Assembly (NCBI GenBank): GCA_028866335.1
Contig: JAGWIL010000095.1
Location: forward strand, 1-6,430
Length of the DNA stretch: 6,430 bases
Source of the DNA: Rhodospirillales bacterium
GTDB lineage: Bacteria > Pseudomonadota > Alphaproteobacteria > Acetobacterales > Acetobacteraceae
Direction: 5' to 3'
Shown here: piece after piece, positions 1 to 5,746 of the stretch
Numbering within the stretch: the stretch's first letter is position 1
Layout: each line of letters opens with the position of its first letter
The notes under the pieces: model-generated
The model's database searches: none
Told to the model about the DNA's origin: nothing
What the model saw: the letters and a program-made list of their open reading frames with translations, nothing else
Translations under genes and position numbers: made by a program

Positions 1-216
1 ATGATGGCAGCCGCGCAAAGGGACGAGGATTACACGAATGACCGGATGCCGCGTGTCGAGATTGTCGAATCTCACTGGAGCGATGAGCAGAAGGCAGAAT
101 TTTTGCGCCGCCGCCGGGCGCGCAACTTCCTGTTGCTGGCGGCGCTGGGCGGCTTCTCCTTAATTATTTACGCGATTGCGATGGTAAAGCTGCACGAATA
201 CGGCCAGATGTGGTGA
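1..216 (+). CDS. CoxF/COA3-like small cytochrome oxidase assembly protein
   Basis: This encodes a 71-residue single-pass membrane protein. A charged N-terminal half (residues 1-41, ending in the basic cluster RRRRAR at 37-42) precedes one hydrophobic helix (about 43-61) and a short tail. The helix region, with ALGG near 48-51 and YAIAMVKL at 57-64, resembles the CoxF family of alphaproteobacterial cox operons and the core of mitochondrial COA3, an early assembly factor acting on subunit I. The basic cluster before the helix suggests the N-terminus stays in the cytoplasm. It lies 39 bp upstream of COX3 on the same strand, which supports a role in oxidase biogenesis. The start is uncertain: the window opens with ATGATG, so the real start could lie further left; a TGA at 2-4 could be the stop of an upstream gene overlapping as ATGA. 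An internal ATG at 46 is possible but has no well-placed ribosome binding site. Family call rests on motif memory and context; exact function is inferred. Confidence 0.68.
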   Translation: MMAAAQRDEDYTNDRMPRVEIVESHWSDEQKAEFLRRRRARNFLLLAALGGFSLIIYAIAMVKLHEYGQMW

Positions 217-243
217 AAACCGTTTAAAGAAACGCATAAGAGC

Positions 244-250
244 AGGGGAA
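244..250 (+). promoter_or_regulatory. Ribosome binding site of COX3
   Basis: The purine run AGGGGAA sits five bases before the ATG at 256. It is the clearest Shine-Dalgarno match in the window and fixes the COX3 start. The next four genes have weak or no such site and instead overlap or closely follow the previous gene. Confidence 0.7.
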
Positions 251-255
251 ATAAG

Positions 256-1107
256 ATGAGCGGCACAATCCATACCGCGACGGACCAGGTGAAGGGCATG
301 GTGCCCCACCCTTATCATCTTGTTGACCCCAGCATCTGGCCGCTTTGCGGGGCCGCCGCCGCAATGGTGACCTTTACTGGCATCATCCTGGCCGCGCATT
401 TCCGGGAATTCATCGTCCTCGGCATTGGCTTGCTGGCGGATTTCAGCGTGATGTATCTGTGGTGGCGGGATGTGATTCATGAAGCTCGCACGCCGGGCTT
501 GCATAAAATCATCACCCAGGTTGGCCTGCGCTATGGCATGGCGCTGTTCATCTCCTCGGAGGTGATGTTTTTCGTCTCCTTCTTCTGGAATTATTTCAAC
601 TATTTCTTCTACCCGGACAAAATGGGTACGGCCTTCGCGCCGGTTTGGCCGCCGCAAGGCATCACCACCATCGACCCGTTTGCGATTCCGTTGTTCAACA
701 CCATGGTGTTGCTGCTCTCCGGCACCACCATCACCTGGGCGCACCACGCGCTGCTGGAAGATGACCAGAAGAATCTCGTGCGCGGGTTGGGTGTGACCAT
801 CGTGCTGGGCTTGATGTTTCTTTGTGGCCAGGCCTGGGAATATACGCATTCACCCTTTCCGTTCTACCATGGCGGCATTTTCTCGTCCTCCTTCTTCATC
901 GCCACCGGGTTTCACGGCCTGCATGTTATTATCGGCACATTGTTCCTGATCGTGTGTTTCTTCCGGGCGCGGGCCGGGCAGTTTACCAAGGAGCGGCATT
1001 TCGGGTTTGAGGCCGCGGCCTGGTATTGGCACTTCGTGGACGTGGTGTGGCTGTTCCTGTTCGTGTGCATCTATTATCTCGGCCGCAGCGCGATTACGGC
1101 TGGATGA
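256..1107 (+). CDS. ctaE: Cytochrome c oxidase subunit III (COX3)
   Basis: This is subunit III of the aa3-type heme-copper oxidase, an inner-membrane subunit that stabilises the core and supports proton uptake through subunit I. The 283-residue length is normal for the seven-helix bacterial form. Family landmarks are present in order: the N-terminal HPYHLVDPSIWP (18-29), the conserved SEVMFFVSFFWNYF (101-114) with glutamate 102, WAHHAL (161-166), GQAWEY (191-196), GFHGLHVIIG (218-227), and the C-terminal WYWHFVDVVWLFLF (256-269). The start is fixed by AGGGGAA just upstream. It lies between a CoxF-like gene and SURF1, an arrangement typical of alphaproteobacterial cox operons, although cox11, often found between coxF and COX3, is absent here. 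The stop overlaps an ATG (ATGA at 1104-1107). The synonym coxC is also used. Identification is secure. Confidence 0.97.
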   Translation: MSGTIHTATDQVKGMVPHPYHLVDPSIWPLCGAAAAMVTFTGIILAAHFREFIVLGIGLLADFSVMYLWWRDVIHEARTPGLHKIITQVGLRYGMALFISSEVMFFVSFFWNYFNYFFYPDKMGTAFAPVWPPQGITTIDPFAIPLFNTMVLLLSGTTITWAHHALLEDDQKNLVRGLGVTIVLGLMFLCGQAWEYTHSPFPFYHGGIFSSSFFIATGFHGLHVIIGTLFLIVCFFRARAGQFTKERHFGFEAAAWYWHFVDVVWLFLFVCIYYLGRSAITAG

Positions 1108-1145
1108 GGGCACGCAAAATAAAAGCAATCATTTGCGCCGCCTGA
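1104..1145 (+). other. 13-codon mini-ORF bridging COX3 and SURF1
   Basis: An ATG overlaps the COX3 stop as ATGA, the same layout used by other genes in this operon. It opens a frame reading MRARKIKAIICAA and then stops at 1143-1145, just inside the SURF1 reading frame, which is a different frame. It could be the remains of the original SURF1 start displaced by a small indel, a coupling peptide that delivers ribosomes to the TTG at 1133, or chance. No homology supports it as a protein. Confidence 0.3.
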
Positions 1146-1816
1146 TCGCCCCTGGGCTGACGGCGCTTGCGGCTTTCTGCCTGTTCATCGCTCTTGGCGT
1201 TTGGCAGTTGCACAGGCTGAAATGGAAAGAAGGCATCATCGCGCAGATCCGCGCGGCACAGGTGGCGCCGCCGGTGCCGATGCCACAGACGCCCACCCCG
1301 TTTGAGAAAGTGTTTGTCAGCGGGGCCTGGGTGCCGGGCAAGGCGGCACTTTACGGGCAGATAGTGCACGACACACCCGATGGCCCGGTTTCCGGCGGCG
1401 AGCTGATTATGCCGCTGCGCCAGGCGGATGGGCAGGTTTTGCTGGTAGACCTTGGCTGGGTGCAGCAATCAGTGCCCACCCCCCTGGCTAACCCGCCCGC
1501 ACAACCCTCTGGGTATATCCACGCGGCAATTGACCGTAATTTTTTCTCTGCACCCGACAACCCCGCCAAGGAACATTATTACACGCTGGACCCCACAGTG
1601 ATGGCCAAGGGCATGGGGCTTGAGAATGTAGCACCCTATATGCTCATCGCCATGGGGCCAAAACCGCCACCCGGCAGCCCCCTGCCGCAACCCGCGCAGA
1701 ATTTGCCCACCCCGCCGAACAACCATTATGGATACGCGCTCACCTGGTTCGGCTTTGCCGGAATCCTGGTGTTTGAATTCATCTTTATCGCCCGCAAAAG
1801 GCTGCTGAAACCATGA
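1133..1816 (+). CDS. SURF1-family cytochrome oxidase assembly protein
   Basis: SURF1 (Shy1 in yeast) helps insert heme a into subunit I during oxidase assembly and sits in the inner membrane with a large periplasmic loop. From a TTG start the product is 227 residues, near the usual bacterial size. It has an N-terminal helix (about 5-23) followed by GVWQLHRLKWKEG (22-34), the classic SURF1 signature, then VLLVDLGWV (102-110), HYYTLDP (148-154), a proline-rich linker (177-195), and NNHYGYALTWFGFAG (196-210) running into the second helix (203-221) and a basic tail. No ATG lies in frame before residue 50. TTG at 1133 gives MRRLIAPGL, matching usual SURF1 N-termini, but has no good ribosome binding site; a CTG at 1100 is the alternative. 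A competing ATG at 1104 is out of frame, so a small indel near 1110-1130 cannot be excluded. The stop overlaps the next gene as ATGA. Family certain, start uncertain. Confidence 0.9.
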   Translation: MRRLIAPGLTALAAFCLFIALGVWQLHRLKWKEGIIAQIRAAQVAPPVPMPQTPTPFEKVFVSGAWVPGKAALYGQIVHDTPDGPVSGGELIMPLRQADGQVLLVDLGWVQQSVPTPLANPPAQPSGYIHAAIDRNFFSAPDNPAKEHYYTLDPTVMAKGMGLENVAPYMLIAMGPKPPPGSPLPQPAQNLPTPPNNHYGYALTWFGFAGILVFEFIFIARKRLLKP

Positions 1817-3282
1817 GCGCATATGAGGCATTGAAGGCATCGTTTCACCGCATCGCCTGCCTGGACGAAGCCAGCGCGATGCTAAGCTGGGATGCCGCGG
1901 CGGTGATGCCAGATGGCGGTGCCGAGGCGCGCGGCGAGCAGATGGCCGTGCTGGCCGGCCTTTCCCATGAATTTCTCTGCGCGCAGGAAATTGGCGAAAA
2001 CCTCGCCAAAGCCGAAGCCCCTGAAGGGTGGGACAAGCAAAATCTTAAGCTGATGCAGGAAGCGCATTTGCGCGCCACCGCTTTGCCGCGAGACCTTGTG
2101 GAAGCACAGGTGCGCGCCGGGCGGACCTGCGAGACTATCTGGCGGGCAGCGCGCAAAGCCAACGACTTTGCCGCCGTGCGGGAGGCGCTGGCCGAAGTGG
2201 TGAAGCTGACCCGCGAGGGGGCGAAGATTCTAGGGCAGGCGCTTGGGCTTTCGCCTTATGACGCGCTGATGAGCCAATATCAGCGGGGCATAAACGCTGA
2301 ACAAGCCGGGGCGATTTTTGCCCGCTACGAGGCGTTTTTGCGAGAGGCGCTGCCCCAGGCAGAGGCATTGCAGGCAAAGCGCCCGCAGGCGGCTCTGCCG
2401 CTAGGCCCATACCCCGAGGCGGTGCAGGCCGATTTGGCGCGCAAGCTGGCGGCGGGGGCGGGGCTTAATTTCAACGCGGCGCGGCTGGATATTTCCGCCC
2501 ACCCGTTTTGCGGCGGCACGCCAACTGATATCCGCATCACCACCCGTTACGATGAGGCGGATTTCGCCGCAGCACTCATGGGCGTGCTGCATGAAACCGG
2601 GCACGCGCTTTATGAACAGAATCTGCCTGCAGCCTGGGCGCGCCAGCCGGTGGGGGCGGCGGCCGGCATGGCGATGCACGAGAGCCAGTCTTTGATTGTT
2701 GAAATGCAGGCGGTGCGCTCGGATGCGTATCTCTCTTATCTTGCCCCGCTGGCCACGGAAGCCTTTGGCAAGGAAGTGACACTGGCGGGGCTGAAGCACC
2801 GGTTGCGGCGGGTGGAACGCAGCTTTATCCGTGTGGAAGCGGATGAGATGACCTACCCCGCCCATGTGCTGCTGCGCTTCAGGCTGGAACAGGCGCTGCT
2901 TTCGGGCGAGCTTGCGGTGGCGGATCTGCCCGCGGCCTGGAATGAAGGGTTGAACGCGCTGCTGGGCATTACCCCGCCGGATGATGCGCGCGGTTGCTTG
3001 CAGGATATCCATTGGTTCGATGGGGCGATTGGCTATTTCCCCTCCTACACGCTGGGGGCGATGGCGGCTGCACAGCTTATGGAAGCTGCCCGCGAAGACC
3101 TGCCGGAGATGGATTCAGCGCTGGCGCGCGGGAATTTGACACCGCTCACCGCCTGGCTGGCCGAAAATGTGCACCAACGCGGCTCTTCTGCCGGGTTCAA
3201 CGAAATTCTTCAGACTGCCACGGGTGAAACTCTGAATCCGGCTCATTTTGAAGCGCATCTCACGGCGCGTTATTTAACCTGA
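1813..3282 (+). CDS. M32-family (Taq-type) metallocarboxypeptidase
   Basis: This is a cytosolic carboxypeptidase of family M32, which removes C-terminal residues from peptides with broad specificity, using a divalent metal. The 489-residue length is typical. Family motifs appear in order: DIRITTRY (239-246, the DxRxT motif), HETGH (260-264) giving metal ligands His260 and His264 and catalytic Glu261, HESQ (289-292) with Glu290 as third ligand, EADEMTYPAHVLLRF (342-356), and GCLQDIHW then GYFPSYTLG (394-401, 407-415). All catalytic residues are intact and there is no signal peptide. The ATG overlaps the SURF1 stop (ATGA, 1813-1816), with AAAAGG about ten bases upstream as a possible ribosome binding site, so it is probably co-translated with SURF1. 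The family is linked to peptide recycling; a specific role in oxidase biology is not shown. Confidence 0.95.
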   Translation: MSAYEALKASFHRIACLDEASAMLSWDAAAVMPDGGAEARGEQMAVLAGLSHEFLCAQEIGENLAKAEAPEGWDKQNLKLMQEAHLRATALPRDLVEAQVRAGRTCETIWRAARKANDFAAVREALAEVVKLTREGAKILGQALGLSPYDALMSQYQRGINAEQAGAIFARYEAFLREALPQAEALQAKRPQAALPLGPYPEAVQADLARKLAAGAGLNFNAARLDISAHPFCGGTPTDIRITTRYDEADFAAALMGVLHETGHALYEQNLPAAWARQPVGAAAGMAMHESQSLIVEMQAVRSDAYLSYLAPLATEAFGKEVTLAGLKHRLRRVERSFIRVEADEMTYPAHVLLRFRLEQALLSGELAVADLPAAWNEGLNALLGITPPDDARGCLQDIHWFDGAIGYFPSYTLGAMAAAQLMEAAREDLPEMDSALARGNLTPLTAWLAENVHQRGSSAGFNEILQTATGETLNPAHFEAHLTARYLT

Positions 3283-4442
3283 TGCGCGGCGCGGCTGCCA
3301 GCCTGTTGCGGCGGCGTGATGAACGCGCACAGGTAACGCAGATCGAACTTTTCTTCGACCTGATCTTCGTTTTCGCCGTCACGCAGATATCAGAATTTCT
3401 CCGCGCGCATATGAACGCGCCGGGGGCGTTCCAGGCGTTGATGCTTTTCGCCGCCATGTGGTGGGGTTGGGTTTACACAAGCTGGGCCACGAACTGGATA
3501 GACCCAGAGCGCAGGCCAGTGAAACTTCTGCTGCTGGGCTTGATGTTCTGCGCGTTGCTGCTTGCCGCCGCCGTGCCGGAAGCCTTCACCACACGCGGCC
3601 TGGCTTTCGCCATCGGGCTTTCCGCGATGAATCTCGGGCGTTCGGCTTTTATGCTCTGGGCGTTGAAGCGGCATGATTCAATAAACTATAGAAATTTTCA
3701 ACGTATTTCCGTCTGGCTCGGCACCGGCGCGTTGCTGTGGCTGCTGGGCGGTTTGTCGCCGGAACCTCTACGTATCATCCTATGGGTGGTTGCCTTGGTT
3801 GTAGATTTTGCCGGGCCAGTCAACGGTTTTTACGTCCCCCGTCTTGGCCGCTCCGCCACGCAAGACTGGCAGGTGGATGCGCGGCACATGGCCGAACGCT
3901 GCGCGGGGTTTGTGCTGATCGCGCTGGGCGAATCCATCACTGTCATCGGTGCAAATTTTTCCTCCCTCCATTGGCATGTTCCAACCGCCGCCGCGGTAAC
4001 CTGCGCGTTAATTTCCGCTGCCGCCCTGTGGTGGATTTACTTCAACGATGCGGCGGAGCGCACCGCCCACGCCTTTGCTCATGCCCAGGATGTAGGAAAA
4101 ATCGCAAGGGCAGCCTACACTTATGTCCACGGCCTGCTCATCGCCGCCATCATTGCCATCGCGGCGGGGGATGCATTTTTGCTGGAATCCCCGCTTCAGC
4201 ACGCCCCCTCTGGCCAGAACCTTTTGCTGCTCGGCGGCCCCACCGCGTTTCTGCTCGGCAACGGAATTTTTAGGCGTATGCTGCATCCGCGCTTTCCACT
4301 TTCACATCTTTATGGCCTCGCATTGCTCGTTGTTTTGGCAGTTGCGTCACTCTGGTGCAGCCTGCTTGTTCTCAGCTTCGGTGTGTTCATCACTCTGTTG
4401 GCAGTCATCTTCATCTCCAACGCATTGGCCTCCCACCTATGA
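3282..4442 (+). CDS. LtrA-family (low temperature requirement A) membrane protein
   Basis: This is a 386-residue, very hydrophobic multi-pass protein matching the LtrA family, named from Listeria monocytogenes where disruption impaired growth in the cold; the molecular function is not established. Visible hallmarks are ELFFDLIFVFAVTQIS (22-37) in the first helix, a WWGW segment (60-63), HMAERCAGFVLIALGESI (202-219), the strongest family signature, and WWIYFN (250-255). Hydrophobic stretches suggest roughly ten membrane segments, including about 50-69, 82-99, 105-127, 146-158, 163-183, 207-224, 235-254, 279-300, 313-328 and 342-380 (the last probably two). The start codon shares one base with the M32 stop (TGATG, 3280-3284) and has no recognisable ribosome binding site, so reinitiation is likely. 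A short run of rare codons lies at 3675-3710. Family fairly certain, function unknown. Confidence 0.88.
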   Translation: MRGAAASLLRRRDERAQVTQIELFFDLIFVFAVTQISEFLRAHMNAPGAFQALMLFAAMWWGWVYTSWATNWIDPERRPVKLLLLGLMFCALLLAAAVPEAFTTRGLAFAIGLSAMNLGRSAFMLWALKRHDSINYRNFQRISVWLGTGALLWLLGGLSPEPLRIILWVVALVVDFAGPVNGFYVPRLGRSATQDWQVDARHMAERCAGFVLIALGESITVIGANFSSLHWHVPTAAAVTCALISAAALWWIYFNDAAERTAHAFAHAQDVGKIARAAYTYVHGLLIAAIIAIAAGDAFLLESPLQHAPSGQNLLLLGGPTAFLLGNGIFRRMLHPRFPLSHLYGLALLVVLAVASLWCSLLVLSFGVFITLLAVIFISNALASHL

Positions 4443-5704
4443 GCATCATCTTTGCTCCCATCACCGGCAAAGGTGGGGCTGTCACCACTTTGCGGCTCTC
4501 CGGGCCGGAAAGCTTTAAAATCATCGAGGTTATGGCAGGGGTTTTGCCGCCACCGCGCCATACCAGCCTGCGCCGGTTGCGGTTTGAAGGGCGCGTGCTG
4601 GACGAAGCGTTGGTTGTTATTTTCCCCGCCCCTCATAGTTTCACCGGCGAGGATGTGGCGGAAATTTCTATCCATGGTGGCCGCGCCGTTCTGGCGGCGG
4701 TAAGCAATGCTCTCGTTGCTCTTGGCGCGCGCCCGGCCGAACCAGGCGAGTTTTCCCGCCGCGCTTTTGAGGCTGGGCGGATGGATTTGTTGCAGGCTGA
4801 GGCAATGGCGGATCTTATCGCCGCCGAAACCGAGGCCCAGCGCCGCCAGGCTTTGGAAGGCCATCTGCCCGAAGCCTGCGCTGCCTGGCGCGAGCGTCTG
4901 CGCCACCTCATGGCCCGGCAGGAAGCGTTGATAGATTTTCCTGATGAAGATTTGCCGCCGGAAGTGGAAGCAGAACTCCAAGCTGAAATCAGTGCTTTGC
5001 GTGATGAGATGCAGGCGGCCCTGCACGCCGCCCCTGCGGCGGAACGGCTGCGCGAGGGGTTGGAATTTGTTATTCTCGGGCTCCCGAATGCCGGCAAATC
5101 CACGCTTTTAAACGCGCTGGCGGGCGAGGAAATCGCCATCGTCTCGGAAATTCCTGGCACCACGCGCGATGCTGTGGGAATCCGCGTTGATCTCGGCGGT
5201 GTTCCCGTGCATTTAACCGATACGGCGGGCCTGCGCGAAACCGGGGACATCATTGAAGCAGAAGGTGTTCGCCGCGCAAAAGCCAAGGCGGAGAAAGCTG
5301 ATTTTGTGATTCTTGTGGCTGCACTAGGTGAAGCTTTCGCATCGCCGCCTCTTGGTGCGCCCATTTTGCGTGTCCGCACGAAATCAGACATCGCAGAGAA
5401 TACAACGGAATTTTCGATCTCCGCCAAAACTGGGCGCAATATGGGGCAGCTCCGTGCCCGCCTCGCTGAGGCCGCCGCCGCGTTGACAGATTGCCAAGGT
5501 GCCGCCGCCTTGTCACGCCCGCGCCAGGTGGCGTGCGTGAGAGATACGATCCAGGCGCTAGACATGGCGCTTACTCTTGCCGAACCGGAATTGCGTGGTG
5601 AAGAACTCCGTGCCGCCGCGCAATCTCTCGCCCGGCTTACCGGCAGCATCGGGGTGGAAGAGATACTGGACGCTGTGTTCTCAGGTTTTTGCATCGGGAA
5701 ATAG
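4439..5704 (+). CDS. mnmE: tRNA uridine-5-carboxymethylaminomethyl(34) synthesis GTPase MnmE
   Basis: MnmE (TrmE) with MnmG modifies uridine 34 in the wobble position of several tRNAs, using GTP and a folate one-carbon donor. The 421-residue product has the N-terminal folate-binding domain (about 1-118; LRLSGP at 18-23, FTGEDVAEISIHGG at 68-81, PGEFSRRAFEAGRMDLLQAEA at 102-122), a helical domain, a G domain inserted at about 207-350, and the C-terminal FCIGK (417-421) with the catalytic-site cysteine. G motifs are GLPNAGKST (214-222), PGTTRD (239-244), DTAG (261-264) and SAK (328-330). G4 reads TKSD (314-317) rather than NKxD. The DTAG-to-G4 distance is about 53 residues, shorter than I recall for E. 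coli (near 69). The ATG at 4439 overlaps the LtrA stop (ATGA) without a visible ribosome binding site; longer upstream extension lies inside ltrA and is not MnmE-like. mnmG is not adjacent downstream. Confidence 0.96.
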   Translation: MSIIFAPITGKGGAVTTLRLSGPESFKIIEVMAGVLPPPRHTSLRRLRFEGRVLDEALVVIFPAPHSFTGEDVAEISIHGGRAVLAAVSNALVALGARPAEPGEFSRRAFEAGRMDLLQAEAMADLIAAETEAQRRQALEGHLPEACAAWRERLRHLMARQEALIDFPDEDLPPEVEAELQAEISALRDEMQAALHAAPAAERLREGLEFVILGLPNAGKSTLLNALAGEEIAIVSEIPGTTRDAVGIRVDLGGVPVHLTDTAGLRETGDIIEAEGVRRAKAKAEKADFVILVAALGEAFASPPLGAPILRVRTKSDIAENTTEFSISAKTGRNMGQLRARLAEAAAALTDCQGAAALSRPRQVACVRDTIQALDMALTLAEPELRGEELRAAAQSLARLTGSIGVEEILDAVFSGFCIGK

Positions 5705-5734
5705 GCGCGCGGGGGTGGTGGGGCGGCCGCGCGC
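5705..5734. terminator. Perfect GC-only inverted repeat between convergent genes
   Basis: The arms at 5705-5712 (GCGCGCGG) and 5727-5734 (CCGCGCGC) are exact reverse complements, eight pairs with a 14-base G-rich loop, starting at the base after the mnmE stop. The flank at 5735-5744 is A/T-rich. Read on the plus strand the flank is mostly A, not T, so it is not a textbook intrinsic terminator; read on the minus strand a T run follows the stop codon of the other gene but comes before the hairpin. Placement between convergent stops suggests a shared transcript end, possibly for both directions. Confidence 0.4.
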
Positions 5735-5746
5735 AAATTAAAAAGC

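Noticed and set aside
160..849. Minus-strand open frame of 229 codons across the CoxF-like gene and COX3
   Set aside because: It is antisense to certain COX3, is rich in His, Arg and Gln, and has no recognisable motif; a shadow of the real gene.
1007..1132. Extended N-terminus for SURF1 beginning inside COX3
   Set aside because: The extra 42 residues are the out-of-frame image of the conserved COX3 C-terminus and do not resemble SURF1, whose usual N-terminus matches from TTG 1133.
1177..1177. SURF1 as a pseudogene because of its poor start
   Set aside because: The frame is intact from the first helix to the C-terminal motif with all SURF1 landmarks, so a functional protein is more likely.
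2401..3012. Minus-strand open frame of 203 codons inside the M32 peptidase gene
   Set aside because: It covers the catalytic region of an intact peptidase and has a low-complexity Arg/His/Gln composition.
3737..4273. Plus-strand 178-codon frame inside ltrA
   Set aside because: It is rich in Cys, Arg and His and overlaps membrane helices and the LtrA signature in the correct frame.
4355..4438. Extended N-terminus for MnmE beginning inside ltrA
   Set aside because: The extra 28 residues do not resemble MnmE, whereas ATG at 4439 gives the standard N-terminus and an ATGA overlap with the previous gene.
4633..5736. Long open frame on the minus strand across mnmE (367 codons)
   Set aside because: It lies opposite a well-conserved MnmE frame. 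Its product is rich in Ser, Arg, Ala and Pro with no domain, as expected for the complement of GC-rich codons.
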